Positions 1 to 9,925 of a stretch of DNA of 64,000 nucleotides are shown here, piece after piece. The stretch's first letter is position 1. Each line of letters starts with the position of its first letter. Source of the DNA: Mycobacterium sp. MS1601 (lineage in GTDB: Bacteria > Actinomycetota > Actinomycetes > Mycobacteriales > Mycobacteriaceae); assembly GCF_001984215.1 (NCBI RefSeq), contig NZ_CP019420.1, positions 3,534,001 to 3,598,000 of the forward strand, read 5' to 3'. The notes under the pieces are model-generated. The model did not search any database. It was not told where the DNA came from and saw nothing but the letters and a program-made list of their open reading frames with translations. A program made the position numbers and the translations under genes.

Positions 1-1
1 G

Positions 2-289
2 CGTGCACATCAGGCCGGTGTGCCGAGCGAACTCATTCCGTCGGCAATGCTGGCGGTGACGCTGGCGCCTGACGTCGACGCCGAGAATGCCTTGCGCACA
101 GTGGTTCTGGAGTTCTTGGACGACGTACGCTGCGCCGAGAAAGCTGTGGCCGTGGCGCGGGGAGTGTCGTCGGTGGATCCGCAGCTGGGTGTGGTCAGTG
201 AGGACGAGTGGCGCGCCGCCTGGCCCGCTGAAGTGGCCGACGAACTGTCCGAGGACGAACTGGTTGCCGTCGAGTCCGACTCCGAGTAG
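2..289 (+). CDS. C-terminal part of an unrecognised protein (cut by window edge)
   Basis: An open frame runs into the window from its first bases and ends at TAG just before a MarR gene. The visible 95 residues are mostly helical in character and end in a very acidic tail (repeated Glu/Asp/Ser). A GTG at 20 could start a short 89-residue protein, but the frame stays open upstream of it, so this is more likely the C-terminus of a longer gene. I recognise no family or catalytic motif. Confidence 0.5.
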   Translation, partial: RAHQAGVPSELIPSAMLAVTLAPDVDAENALRTVVLEFLDDVRCAEKAVAVARGVSSVDPQLGVVSEDEWRAAWPAEVADELSEDELVAVESDSE

Positions 290-340
290 CAGTCAGATTC
301 ACCAGGGTGGTCGATGGATCGCTGACCGTCAAATGCCAAG

Positions 341-793
341 ATGATCGGCATGCGTGACCACACCGGAAAGGACCAGCCGCTGGGCCTGCTGCTGTACCAG
401 GTCACCACCAGCCTGAGACCCCAGGTCATGGCTGAACTCAAGCCGCTGGGCATCGGCATGCCCGAATACGTGTGCATGAGTCAGCTCGCGGGACGGCCGG
501 CCGAGTCCAACGCCGAACTGGCGCGGCGCACCGGTGTGTCGCCCCAGGCGATGAACAACGTGGTGAAGAGTCTCCAGGAACTCGGCGCACTGACGCGTCC
601 CGATTCCGTCTCCACTGGCAGAAGTCTTCCCGTCCGGTTGACGCCGAAGGGACGTCGGTTGTTGGTCCGCGCAGAGGCTGTGGTGCGCAAGGCCAGCGAG
701 CAGATCCTGACCCCGCTCAGCGCCGAAGAGCGGGTGACGCTCGAACGACTCCTGCGCTCACTCGACCTCAATGCCGTGGACGGCGCCCCGTAA
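341..793 (+). CDS. MarR-family transcriptional regulator
   Basis: A 150-residue protein with the MarR winged-helix layout: an N-terminal dimerisation helix (LGLLLYQVTTSL), a helix-turn-helix around residues 60-85 (NAELARRTGVSPQAMNNVVKS), a wing (LPVRLTPKGRRLL) and a C-terminal dimerisation helix. MarR proteins are usually dimeric repressors released by small aromatic or oxidising ligands. No obvious target is next to it on the same strand, and the following gene is a convergent TetR regulator. ATG at 341 and ATG at 350 are both possible starts, and neither has a strong ribosome site. Confidence 0.85.
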   Translation: MIGMRDHTGKDQPLGLLLYQVTTSLRPQVMAELKPLGIGMPEYVCMSQLAGRPAESNAELARRTGVSPQAMNNVVKSLQELGALTRPDSVSTGRSLPVRLTPKGRRLLVRAEAVVRKASEQILTPLSAEERVTLERLLRSLDLNAVDGAP

Positions 794-798
794 GGCCA

Positions 799-1374
799 CT
801 ACCCGCCCAGCGCCGTTTCGATCAGCCGATGCAGTTCGCCGGCAACGGTTTCCAGCGGCTCGGGGGAACCGTCGGCGCGGGCCAGGATGATCGCCCCCTC
901 GATGGCGGACAGTACGGTGAGCGCCAACGGCCTGCTGCGCGTCGAGGCGACGCCGGCCATCACGAACGCGTCGGCGAGCAGGTCCAGCCACAGGGTGAAC
1001 CCGTCGTTGGCCGCAGCCCGCAGTTTGGGCGCCGAGCGTGAGTCCATCGCCGCCGCCGCGACCGCGCAACCGCGGTGGAAATCACCGTTGCGCATGATGT
1101 CGATCCACAGTCCGACGAACGCGTCCAGTGCCGCGTGTACATCTGTGGCGCCGGCCAGGATCACCCGCACATCGGCAGCCATGGCCTCGGCGGCATAGGC
1201 GGTCGCCTCGGCGGCCAACTGCACGCGTCCATCGGGGAAATGGTGGTAGATCGAACCGCGGGGCGCGCCGCTGTGTGTGATGATCTCGGCGAATCCCACT
1301 CCGTTGACGCCAGCCGATCGTTGCAGTTCAGCCGCGCTACGAACCATCCGGGCACGCGCGTTCTCGGTCTCCAT
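799..1374 (-). CDS. TetR-family transcriptional regulator
   Basis: About 191 residues: an N-terminal TetR helix-turn-helix (GVNGVGFAEIITHSGAPRGS then IYHHFPDGR) followed by a helical ligand-binding domain of the LmrA/YxaF-like type (FHRGCAVAAAAMDS). The start is taken at the ATG giving METENARARM, since longer versions add atypical residues; a start at 1386 (MIIIMETEN) is also possible. It is transcribed away from a tautomerase gene across an 85-bp intergenic region with inverted repeats, so it probably controls that gene and itself. Confidence 0.85.
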   Translation of the reverse strand: METENARARMVRSAAELQRSAGVNGVGFAEIITHSGAPRGSIYHHFPDGRVQLAAEATAYAAEAMAADVRVILAGATDVHAALDAFVGLWIDIMRNGDFHRGCAVAAAAMDSRSAPKLRAAANDGFTLWLDLLADAFVMAGVASTRSRPLALTVLSAIEGAIILARADGSPEPLETVAGELHRLIETALGG

Positions 1375-1375
1375 G

Positions 1376-1425
1376 ATGATAATCATAGTGACGCTTGACG
1401 GGAATTGAAGCATAGGCCACTATGA
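1376..1425. promoter_or_regulatory. Divergent TetR/tautomerase control region
   Basis: The region between the TetR gene and the tautomerase holds an inverted repeat, TCATAGTG (1383-1390) and CACTATGA (1418-1425), and a small palindrome ATGATAATCAT (1376-1386). On the + strand TTGACG (1395-1400), 17 bases, then CACTAT (1418-1423) is a reasonable -35/-10 pair. The right arm overlaps the -10, as expected for a repressor operator. The assignment to the adjacent TetR is inference. Confidence 0.45.
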
Positions 1426-1459
1426 CGAATTGCATAATCCATTGACGAAGGAGGGCATC

Positions 1460-1867
1460 ATGCCCATGTATGAATGCATCACCGTTGCGGGAACACTGGA
1501 TGCGGACCAGCGGACGCGCATCGCCGACGCCATCACCACCGCTCACGTCGAGATCACCGGAGCGCCGTTCGAACTGGTACACGTGGTCTTTCCCGAACTG
1601 CCCGCCGGGCACGCCTTCACCGGGGGAGCGCCGTCCACACCGGCGATGATCCGCGGGTCCATCCGGGCAGGACGCAGCGAGGAGATCCGGCACACTCTGA
1701 TGCACCGCATCTACGACAGCTACACCGAGGTCACCGGCGTGGACCCGATGCGTCTACTGGTCGCGGTGGTGGACTTCCCGCCGAGCTGGGCGATGGAGGG
1801 CGGCCACATCCTGCCCGAGACCACGCCGGAGGCTGAAGCGGCGTGGGTGGCGAAAGTCAGCGCCTGA
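1460..1867 (+). CDS. Tautomerase-superfamily protein (4-OT / cis-CaaD-like)
   Basis: A 135-residue protein. The ATG at 1460 is chosen because it has a strong ribosome site (AAGGAGG) and puts Pro at position 2, so that after Met removal the catalytic N-terminal proline of this superfamily is exposed (MPMYECITVAG). The frame also opens at 1430 but that start would bury the proline. The length matches the fused-subunit tautomerases (about 130-150 residues) related to cis-3-chloroacrylic acid dehalogenase. The substrate is unknown. It is divergent from the TetR gene and ends directly against the convergent efeB. Confidence 0.8.
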   Translation: MPMYECITVAGTLDADQRTRIADAITTAHVEITGAPFELVHVVFPELPAGHAFTGGAPSTPAMIRGSIRAGRSEEIRHTLMHRIYDSYTEVTGVDPMRLLVAVVDFPPSWAMEGGHILPETTPEAEAAWVAKVSA

Positions 1868-3184
1868 TCAGACGAACAGCGTCGAACCCCAGAACGCCGT
1901 GGGATCGCCCTCGGGCACCCCCGGCGGGCAGGCGAAGATCGCGGTCCCGGTGTGGGTGATGTACTCGTTCATGGCGTCACGCCGGGCCATCTCCGCTTGC
2001 ATGGGGATGAACTGGGTGACCGGGTCTCGGACGAAGGCGATGAAGAACAAGCCGGCGTCCATGTGGCCGAAACCGTCGGTGCCGTCGGTGAAGTTGTAAC
2101 CACGGCGCAGGATCTCGATGCCACCCAGGTTCTGCGGCGACACCAAGCGGACGTGGGCGTCGACGTCGATCAGCGGGGTGTTCTTGTCATCGGTGAGGTC
2201 GAGGTTGAGTTCCTCGAACTCCTGGGTCAACCCATTGGGGGCGCCAGTGCCCTTCTGGCGCCCGATCACCCGCTCCTGCTCCAGAAGCGTGTTCCGGTCC
2301 CAGTTCTCGATCCGCATCCTGATCCGGCGGGTCACCAGATAGCTGCCACCGGTCAACCATGACGGACCGTCGCCGTCGGCGACCCAGACGAAGTCGTTGA
2401 TCTTCTGGGTCTCGTCGGCCTTGATGTTGGCAGTTCCGTCTTTGAAGCCGAACAGGTTCCGGGGAGTCTCCTGCTCACGGGTGGTGGACGAGGTGCGTCC
2501 GAAGCCCAGTTGTGCGTAGCGCATGGCGACGGTGCCGAACCCGACGCGGGCCAAGTTGCGGATGGCGTGGAACGCCACCTGGGGGTCGTTGGCGCAGGCC
2601 TGCACGCAGATGTCGCCGTAGGAACGCGCCGGGTCCAGCGTCTCGTTGGGGAACTTCGGCAGATTCGCCAACTGTTCGGGTTTCTTGTCGGCGATGCCGA
2701 AGCGGTCCACCCCGTCCTTCGAGAACAGCGACGGCCCGAATCCGATGGTCAACGTCAGCTGTGAGGCGGGCAGACCCAACGCCTCACCTGTATCCGCCGG
2801 CGGTGCATACGGATTGAGCCCGACCGCGCCGTCGGCCACGGTTTCCTCACCGGCCGTCATCCGGGCGGCCATGACCGTCCACTCCTGCAGCATCGATACC
2901 AGGTCATCCCGCGAATCGGTGGTGACGTCGAAGACCCCGAACGTCATCCGATCCTGCTGAGCAGTCACCACACCGGCCTGGTGCTCTCCGTAGAAGGGCA
3001 CTGCCACCTGCAGGTGATCGGTGGACGCCGCATCTGCGGGCGAAACGGTGGACCGCCCAGCCAGGGCGCCGGCGCCGGCAGCGCCCACCACGGCGGCCCC
3101 GACGCCGGCCGCTCCGATCAGCCGACGTCGGGAAAAGCCTTTGGACTCAGGGCTACTGGGGGGCTTACTGGGGGGCAATGACAC
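1868..3184 (-). CDS. efeB: EfeB: Tat-exported Dyp-type haem peroxidase of the Efe iron-uptake system
   Basis: 438 residues with a twin-arginine signal (FSRRRLIGAAGVG, residues about 18-30) and a typical Dyp peroxidase body. The GxxDG-type motif is GFKDGTANI, and a likely proximal haem histidine lies in DAHVRLVSP. EfeB works outside the membrane with EfeO and EfeU to oxidise Fe(II) and/or release iron from haem. It is last in an efeU-efeO-efeB order on this strand and overlaps the end of efeO by 20 bp. Length and motifs are normal for the family. Confidence 0.93.
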   Translation of the reverse strand: MSLPPSKPPSSPESKGFSRRRLIGAAGVGAAVVGAAGAGALAGRSTVSPADAASTDHLQVAVPFYGEHQAGVVTAQQDRMTFGVFDVTTDSRDDLVSMLQEWTVMAARMTAGEETVADGAVGLNPYAPPADTGEALGLPASQLTLTIGFGPSLFSKDGVDRFGIADKKPEQLANLPKFPNETLDPARSYGDICVQACANDPQVAFHAIRNLARVGFGTVAMRYAQLGFGRTSSTTREQETPRNLFGFKDGTANIKADETQKINDFVWVADGDGPSWLTGGSYLVTRRIRMRIENWDRNTLLEQERVIGRQKGTGAPNGLTQEFEELNLDLTDDKNTPLIDVDAHVRLVSPQNLGGIEILRRGYNFTDGTDGFGHMDAGLFFIAFVRDPVTQFIPMQAEMARRDAMNEYITHTGTAIFACPPGVPEGDPTAFWGSTLFV

Positions 3185-4343
3185 CTTGTACCTGGCTGAC
3201 TTCCTTGCTGAGCGCGTCGATGGCGCGCGAGAGTTCCTGACGCTGGGGCTCGGTCACTGTTTCGTAGGAGACGAAGCCGTCACCGTCGCGGTACTGCAGC
3301 AGCAGGGCCTCGGTCTCCTGGAACCGCTGGTCCACCCGCTTACCCAGATCGGGGTTGCGCTCATCGAGAATGGGGCGCACCGAAGCTACCGCGGTCTGCG
3401 AGCCCTGCAGGTTGGCGTTGAAGTCCCACAGGTCGGTGTGGCTGAAGATGTCCTCCTCGCCAGTGATCTTGCTGATCGCGATCTCATCGAGCAATCCCTG
3501 TGCGCCACCGGCGATCTGGGTGGAGTCGATGTTGTAGTCGGGCGCCTTCACGCCGTCGGCCAGCTCTTTGACATCGGCCACCAGCTGGTCGGCCAGTGCG
3601 TTGGCGTCGGGCTGCAGACCGGTTACCCACAGCTGCTTCTCCAGGGCGTGGAACCCCGTCCACTTCTGGCCTTCCTCGAGGTCAGCCTCCCGCAGGTCGA
3701 TGCGTGGGTCGAGGTCGTCGGGGAAGGACTCGGCCACGGGCTCGATCCGCTCGTAATACACCCGGGTGGGCCCGAACTGAGCCTTGGCGCCTTCCACATC
3801 CCCGGCCTTGATGGCGTTGGTGAACGCCTCGACGGCGGGCACCAGAGCTTCGGTCTGCGACACCACGTAGCGCTTGTAGTTCTCGGACGCTTCCTTGAAC
3901 TTGCCCTCGGTGTCGACCTGCACCTCTTCGCCGGAGACGGTGTAATCACCTCGGATGCCGTCGCCGATCATGCCCGGCTTGCAGGCCGTCTGGTAGGTGC
4001 CGGGCTGGGTCAGCTGCACGATCAGCTTGCGCTGCAGGCCGGGGGAGACGTTTTCCACCTCACCCATCACGCGGTCACCCTCGCCGTAGACGTAGAACTC
4101 GGTGACCTTGGAGCCGTTGTTGGTGATGACGAATGTGTTGGCGCCTGTGGCGTTCTCTGTGCTGGACAGCGTGCACGCGGTGTCGGTGGCTTCGACGGTG
4201 ATCTCCGAGGGCGCCGAGGAGGACGACGCGGTTCCCGATGTCGAGTCGTCAGCGGCGGGCGTTGACTCCTTGGCGGTGCAGCTGGTCAGGGAGATACCCG
4301 CCAGTACTGCCGCCGTGACAGCGACAAAAGGAAAACGGTTCAC
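3165..4343 (-). CDS. efeO: EfeO: periplasmic iron-binding lipoprotein (cupredoxin + M75 domains)
   Basis: 392 residues with a lipoprotein signal (lipobox LTSC near residue 21). A Thr/Ser-rich linker follows, then an N-terminal cupredoxin-like domain with a Cys-containing metal region (YQTACKPGM) and a C-terminal M75/imelysin-like helical domain with the HxxE motif in GFHALEKQLW. EfeO binds iron extracellularly and passes it to the EfeU permease. Its start overlaps the end of efeU by 4 bp, showing translational coupling. Confidence 0.93.
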   Translation of the reverse strand: MNRFPFVAVTAAVLAGISLTSCTAKESTPAADDSTSGTASSSSAPSEITVEATDTACTLSSTENATGANTFVITNNGSKVTEFYVYGEGDRVMGEVENVSPGLQRKLIVQLTQPGTYQTACKPGMIGDGIRGDYTVSGEEVQVDTEGKFKEASENYKRYVVSQTEALVPAVEAFTNAIKAGDVEGAKAQFGPTRVYYERIEPVAESFPDDLDPRIDLREADLEEGQKWTGFHALEKQLWVTGLQPDANALADQLVADVKELADGVKAPDYNIDSTQIAGGAQGLLDEIAISKITGEEDIFSHTDLWDFNANLQGSQTAVASVRPILDERNPDLGKRVDQRFQETEALLLQYRDGDGFVSYETVTEPQRQELSRAIDALSKEVSQVQGVIAPQ

Positions 4344-5299
4344 TTGGATGACCTCTCGGATTCTGATGTGGGTTCGCTGTCCGGATCTGGATCAGCAGTG
4401 GGGGGTTCGGACGCTGTGGAATCGTTCGAGCGGCGCGCGGGCTTACCGGGTGACGGGCGCAAGAACAACGCCAGCACGATCACCAGGTAGGCCAGCCAGC
4501 CCACCAATTGCAGCACCGTCGGCGTCGGCGTCACGTTGAAGACGCCCTGGATCACCTCGCCGTACCAGGCCGACCAATCGAACCAGGAGCTGATGTCGAA
4601 TGCCCGGCTGGACAACCCGGGCAGCCAGCCCACGGTCTGCAGGGCGCCGATGCCATACGACAGGATGCCCGCGGCGACGACGATCAGGAGCGCGCCGGTG
4701 TACTTGAAGAACTTGGCCAGGTTGATCCGGACGGCGCCGGCGTACATGCCGTAGGCGATGGCCGCGGCGATCACCACGCCGATGATCAACCCGGTCAGTG
4801 GCCACAGCGTCTCGGCTTCGGCGTAGCCCACCATGAACAGCGCCGTTTCCACCCCTTCGCGGCCGACGGCAAGGAAGGCCAAGGTCGCGACGGCCCATCC
4901 GCCGGTCTCCAGGGCGCGCGACATCTCACTGCGCAGCTCGCCGGACAAACTGGCGGCGGCTTTCTTCATCCACAGCACCATGGTGGTGACGATCGCGACC
5001 GCGATCAGGGAGGCGACGCCGGCGATGGCTTCGGCCGCCAACCCGGTGATGGTGTTCTCACCGAACTGGATTCCGACGAACACGCCAACGGTCAGCAAGA
5101 TTGCTGAACCCACACCCAGCCACACCCACTTGAGGGCGTCGCGGCGCTCGCTCTTCACCAGGAAGGCAAGCAGGATGCTGACGACGATGGCGGCTTCCAA
5201 ACCCTCCCGCAAACCTATGAGTAAGCTGCCAAGTAGCTGTGAAGATATGCTCGGAGCTGCAGCGAGTACCGAGATCGGCATTTCGGCCAGCGCAGTCAT
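4340..5299 (-). CDS. efeU: EfeU: Ftr1-type iron permease
   Basis: An integral membrane protein of about 319 residues with seven or so hydrophobic segments. It has the two Ftr1/EfeU iron-binding REGLE-type motifs, LREGLEAAIV near the N-terminus and GREGVETALF in the middle, and ends in an acidic Ser/Pro-rich cytosolic tail. The ATG at 5299 (MTALAEM) is preferred over 5326 because AAGGAA lies 6-7 bases before it. It is the first gene of the efeUOB operon, preceded by a likely IdeR box at 5351-5369, so iron repression is expected. Confidence 0.92.
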   Translation of the reverse strand: MTALAEMPISVLAAAPSISSQLLGSLLIGLREGLEAAIVVSILLAFLVKSERRDALKWVWLGVGSAILLTVGVFVGIQFGENTITGLAAEAIAGVASLIAVAIVTTMVLWMKKAAASLSGELRSEMSRALETGGWAVATLAFLAVGREGVETALFMVGYAEAETLWPLTGLIIGVVIAAAIAYGMYAGAVRINLAKFFKYTGALLIVVAAGILSYGIGALQTVGWLPGLSSRAFDISSWFDWSAWYGEVIQGVFNVTPTPTVLQLVGWLAYLVIVLALFLRPSPGKPARRSNDSTASEPPTADPDPDSEPTSESERSSK

Positions 5300-5350
5300 T
5301 CCACGTTCCTTGCAAGCGTGCAACACACCCCCGACAAGGGGCTTCCTTTG

Positions 5351-5369
5351 TCAGGTGTGGCTCACCTAA
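5351..5369 (-). promoter_or_regulatory. Putative IdeR/DtxR iron box upstream of efeUOB
   Basis: Read on the minus strand the 19 bases are TTAGGTGAGCCACACCTGA, matching 14 of 19 positions of the mycobacterial IdeR consensus TTAGGTTAGGCTAACCTAA as I recall it, with both outer half-sites nearly intact. It lies about 50 bp before the efeU start, where a bound repressor would block the promoter. IdeR control of iron-uptake genes is well established; control of this operon is inferred. Confidence 0.7.
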
Positions 5370-5477
5370 GTGCGAGCCGAAACGGACGTTACACCTTTGC
5401 GGGCACCCCAACGCAAGGTCCTTTTACTTCCGGCGCATGGGACCATGGTCACAACCAGAGTGGGTTGAGGGAGTCGT

Positions 5478-6206
5478 GTGTCGATGCGCTGGCTACAGGC
5501 TGCCGCGGCAGTGGGCGCGGCCGCGTTGCTTCTGGCCTCCAGCTGTTCGTGGCAGATCGGCACGCCGATCCCCGAAGGCGTGCCCCCGCCCGCGGGTGAT
5601 CCGGTGCCCGCCGTCGACACTTATGCCGATGGGCGCGGTGCCGACCAACTGCACGAATGGGCGGCCGAGCGGGCTGAGGCGCTCAACATCCCGGTGACGG
5701 CGTTGGAGGCCTACGCCTACGCCGCGCGGGTGGCCGAGGTGGAGAATCCCGACTGTCATCTGTCCTGGACCACGCTGGCCGGCATCGGCATGGTCGAAAG
5801 CCACCATGGCACCTACCGTGACGCGCAAATGGCTGCCGACGGGGACATCAGCCCACCCATCCGCGGTGTCCGACTCGATGGCACCGCGGGCAACATGCAC
5901 ATTCCGGACACCGATGGCGGTGAACTCGATGGTGACCCGCACCTGGACCGGGCGATGGGTCCCATGCAGTTCATTCCGGAGACCTGGAAGCTCTACGGCG
6001 TCGACGCCAACAACGACGGCGTCATCAGCCCGGACAACATGGACGACGCCGCGCTGTCCGCGGCGGGTTACCTGTGCTGGCGCGGCGGTGACCTGGCCAC
6101 ACCGCGCGGGTGGATGGCCGCGTTGAAGGCGTACAACAACTCGGAGCAGTACGCGAGGACCGTGCGGGACTGGGCCACCGCGTACGCGAGTGGCCGCGCG
6201 TTGTAG
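5478..6206 (+). CDS. lpqU: LpqU-like lipoprotein, lytic murein transglycosylase family
   Basis: 242 residues with a signal peptide ending in a lipobox-like LASSC. The domain is of the soluble lytic transglycosylase/MltB-related type, with catalytic-glutamate context GIGMVESHHG and the motif AMGPMQFIPETWKLYG. Such enzymes cleave peptidoglycan glycan strands at the cell surface. The GTG start at 5478 has a GA-rich ribosome site. Its position just before eno matches the M. tuberculosis order Rv1022-Rv1023. The last codons and the stop are the first copy of a 61-bp tandem repeat. Confidence 0.85.
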   Translation: MSMRWLQAAAAVGAAALLLASSCSWQIGTPIPEGVPPPAGDPVPAVDTYADGRGADQLHEWAAERAEALNIPVTALEAYAYAARVAEVENPDCHLSWTTLAGIGMVESHHGTYRDAQMAADGDISPPIRGVRLDGTAGNMHIPDTDGGELDGDPHLDRAMGPMQFIPETWKLYGVDANNDGVISPDNMDDAALSAAGYLCWRGGDLATPRGWMAALKAYNNSEQYARTVRDWATAYASGRAL

Positions 6207-6389
6207 GCGAGGACCCGTTGCGTGGTCGCGGACCAGGTGGGCCTACGCGAGTGGCCGCGCGTTGTAGGCGAGGACCCGTTGCGTGGTCGCGGACCAGGTG
6301 GGCGTACGCGAGTGGCCGCGCGTTGTAGGCGAGGACCCGTTGCGTGGTCGCGGACCAGGTGGGCCTACGCGAGTGGCCGCGCGTTGTAG
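6183..6389 (+). repeat. 61-bp tandem repeat (three full copies plus 24 bases)
   Basis: Copies begin at 6183, 6244, 6305 and 6366 (the last is partial). They are almost identical; the main difference is a single C/G alternation before each TACGCG. The first copy contains the final codons and stop of lpqU, so the repeat spans the lpqU-eno junction, resembling MIRU-type repeats of mycobacterial intergenic regions. Each full unit has a small hairpin (TGGTC-GCG-GACCA). Because 61 is not a multiple of 3, downstream copies cannot extend lpqU in frame. Confidence 0.93.
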
Positions 6390-6421
6390 CCATCTGGGCG
6401 ATCGCAACCCCCAACCTCTAG

Positions 6422-7756
<1,335 letters not shown>

Positions 7757-7794
7757 CCGGGCTGCCCGTGCGGGCTCGGTAGGCTCTAATCACC

Positions 7795-8484
7795 ATGGCC
7801 GAAGCGAAGCGCCCCGACGGGAAACGGAGGTCCCCGACCTCTGGTCCTGGGCGATCCGGCGAGGCCAAGGCAGGTCGGCCCAGGAGGCCGGTCGCCAAGC
7901 CGTCCTCGGTGGCTCGGCGGGAACAGCCGCGTCCCGCCGAGGCCGGGGCTGACGAAGGCGCCGAGGATTCGACGGTCGCCGAACCCATCCGTCAGTCCAT
8001 GATCATCTCGGCTGAGCGGCAGTCCGAGCAGCGGATGGGGTTCACGGCGCGGCGTGCGGCCATTCTGGCTGCGGTGGTGTGTGTGCTGACACTGACCATC
8101 GCGGGTCCGGTTCGGACGTATTTCGCGCAGCGCACCGAGATGAACCAGTTGAAGGCGTCGGAGGCGGCGTTGCGTGAGCAGATCGCCGAATTGGAGCAGC
8201 AGAAGGTGAAGCTGGCAGATCCGGCCTACATTGCCGCCCAGGCCAGAGAAAGGCTGGGGTTCGTGATGCCCGGCGACATTCCCTACCAGGTGCAGTTGCC
8301 ACCCGGGGCTGTCGAACCCGAAGCGCCCGAAGCGCTTCCGGGCTCCTCGGCGCCCTCGGGCGCGCCCTGGTACAGCGCGCTGTGGAAGACCATTGCCGAT
8401 GATCCACACGGCCCGCCCGTCGCGCCCGCCCCGGCCCCGTTGCCGGTGCCGCCGCCTGCACCTCCGGTGCCCGCCGGTGGTTGA
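7795..8484 (+). CDS. FtsB/DivIC-family septum formation initiator
   Basis: 229 residues: a long basic, disordered cytoplasmic N-terminus (about 80 residues), one transmembrane helix (RAAILAAVVCVLTLTIAG), an extracytoplasmic coiled coil (MNQLKASEAALREQIAELEQ), the conserved RERLGFVMPGD block, and a Pro/Ala-rich tail. FtsB-like proteins join the divisome with FtsQ and FtsL homologues. Position and architecture correspond to Rv1024. It overlaps the start of the DUF501 gene. Confidence 0.9.
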   Translation: MAEAKRPDGKRRSPTSGPGRSGEAKAGRPRRPVAKPSSVARREQPRPAEAGADEGAEDSTVAEPIRQSMIISAERQSEQRMGFTARRAAILAAVVCVLTLTIAGPVRTYFAQRTEMNQLKASEAALREQIAELEQQKVKLADPAYIAAQARERLGFVMPGDIPYQVQLPPGAVEPEAPEALPGSSAPSGAPWYSALWKTIADDPHGPPVAPAPAPLPVPPPAPPVPAGG

Positions 8485-8968
8485 TGCTGCCGACCTGGCC
8501 GCCGTGGCAGCCCAGCTGGGCCGTGAGCCGCGGGGAGTCTTGGAGATCGCTTACCGTTGCCCCAACGGGGAACCGGCTGTGGTGAAGACTGCACCGAAAC
8601 TTCCTGACGGAACACCGTTTCCGACGTTGTACTACCTGACGCATCCGGTGCTGACGGCGGCCGCCAGCCGGCTGGAGTCCTCCGGTCTGATGAAGGACAT
8701 GACAGACCGGCTGGCATCGGATGCCGAGCTTGCCGCTGCGTACCGTCGCGCGCACCAGCAGTTCCTGGCCGAGCGGGACGCCATCGAGCCGCTGGGCACC
8801 ACCTTCTCCGGTGGCGGCATGCCGGACCGGGTGAAGTGCCTGCATGTGGTGATCGCCCATTCGTTGGCAAAAGGCAAGGGCGTCAACCCTTTCGGTGACG
8901 AGGCTTTGGCCATCCTGGCCGTCGAGCCCGCCATGGCGGGAATCCTGGACAAGGAGTACTGGCTTTGA
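8477..8968 (+). CDS. DUF501-family protein
   Basis: About 163 residues from the GTG at 8477, which overlaps the FtsB stop; earlier starts in the frame give Pro/Arg-rich shadow sequence. The body matches DUF501: ADLAAVAAQLGREPRG, a Cys in AYRCPNG, PFPTLYYLTHP, and a C-terminal block with PDRVKCLHVVIAHSLAKGKG and NPFGDEAL. The two cysteines and histidine suggest metal binding, but no function is established. It lies between ftsB-like and ppx genes as in M. tuberculosis (Rv1025). Confidence 0.9.
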   Translation: MVDAADLAAVAAQLGREPRGVLEIAYRCPNGEPAVVKTAPKLPDGTPFPTLYYLTHPVLTAAASRLESSGLMKDMTDRLASDAELAAAYRRAHQQFLAERDAIEPLGTTFSGGGMPDRVKCLHVVIAHSLAKGKGVNPFGDEALAILAVEPAMAGILDKEYWL

Positions 8969-9894
8969 GAGTGGCGGCAGTCGATTGCGGCACCAATTCC
9001 ATTCGGCTGTTGATCACCGACGGGCAGCACGACATCCATCGCGAGATGCGGATCGTCCGGCTGGGTCAAGGTGTGGACGCGACGGGTGAATTCGCCCCGG
9101 AAGCTTTGGCGCGCACCAAGGCGGCGTTGGCCGATTACGCCGAGTTGATGCGTATGCACGACGTGTCCAAGGTGCGGATGGTGGCGACGTCGGCTGCCCG
9201 TGACGTGAGCAACCGCGACGAGTTCTTCGCGATGACGGCCGAGATCCTGGGCTCTGTGACGCCGGGGGCGCAAGCCGAGGTGATCACCGGTGACGAGGAG
9301 GCCCGGCTGTCGTTCAACGGTGCGGTGGCCGAATTGGATTCGGCGGGTTCACCTTTTGTGGTGGTCGATCTTGGCGGTGGGTCCACCGAGGTGGTGCTGG
9401 GTGACGGCGATGGTGTGCGGGCGGGGTACTCGACGGACATCGGATGCGTGCGGTTGACCGAACGCTGCCTGCCGTCGGACCCGCCGACGGCCGCCGAAGT
9501 GGCTGCGGCGCGGGCCGTGGTGCGGGACAAGCTTGCCGAGGCCTTGCAGGTGGTGCCGGTGGAGCAAGCCCGCACCTGGGTGGGCGTCGCCGGCACGTTC
9601 ACCACCATCGCGGCCTTGGCGCACAACCTGACCACCTACGATTCCGAGGCCATTCACCTGTCGACGGTGACCTATGACCGCCTGCTGCAGGTGTGCGACG
9701 AGCTGATCACGATGACACGCAAGCAGCGAGCTGCCCTGGGTCCCATGCACGAGGGCCGGGTCGACGTGATCGGCGGCGGCGCCATCGTGGTGCAGGAATT
9801 GGCCGCGGTGTTGAGTGCGCGCGCCGGAATCGACTCGTTGACGGTCAGCGAGCACGACATCCTCGACGGCATCGCCCAGTCCGTCCTCACCTAG
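8965..9894 (+). CDS. ppx: Ppx/GppA-family exopolyphosphatase
   Basis: 309 residues of the ASKHA phosphatase fold: phosphate loop VDCGTNSIRLL near the start, ATSAARDV, the catalytic-glutamate region TGDEEARLSFNGAV, and the second loop VVDLGGGSTE. Family members hydrolyse polyphosphate or (p)ppGpp; the short single-module form corresponds to mycobacterial Rv1026 (PPX2). The TTG start at 8965 overlaps the DUF501 stop by 4 bp and has AAGGAG 8 bases upstream; GTG at 8971 is the alternative. Confidence 0.92.
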   Translation: MRVAAVDCGTNSIRLLITDGQHDIHREMRIVRLGQGVDATGEFAPEALARTKAALADYAELMRMHDVSKVRMVATSAARDVSNRDEFFAMTAEILGSVTPGAQAEVITGDEEARLSFNGAVAELDSAGSPFVVVDLGGGSTEVVLGDGDGVRAGYSTDIGCVRLTERCLPSDPPTAAEVAAARAVVRDKLAEALQVVPVEQARTWVGVAGTFTTIAALAHNLTTYDSEAIHLSTVTYDRLLQVCDELITMTRKQRAALGPMHEGRVDVIGGGAIVVQELAAVLSARAGIDSLTVSEHDILDGIAQSVLT

Positions 9895-9925
9895 CGCGAG
9901 CGTGCGTGTCCCGGCCCGAAATGCC

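Noticed and set aside
3021..4265. 414-residue + strand frame opposite efeO/efeB
   Set aside because: It is antisense to two well-supported genes and its composition (Gly/Val/Leu/His repeats) is typical of shadow frames.
6110..6328. Additional short genes encoded within the 61-bp repeats
   Set aside because: The frames exist only because the repeat is GC-rich and lacks stops; they have no start signals and repeat the same residues.
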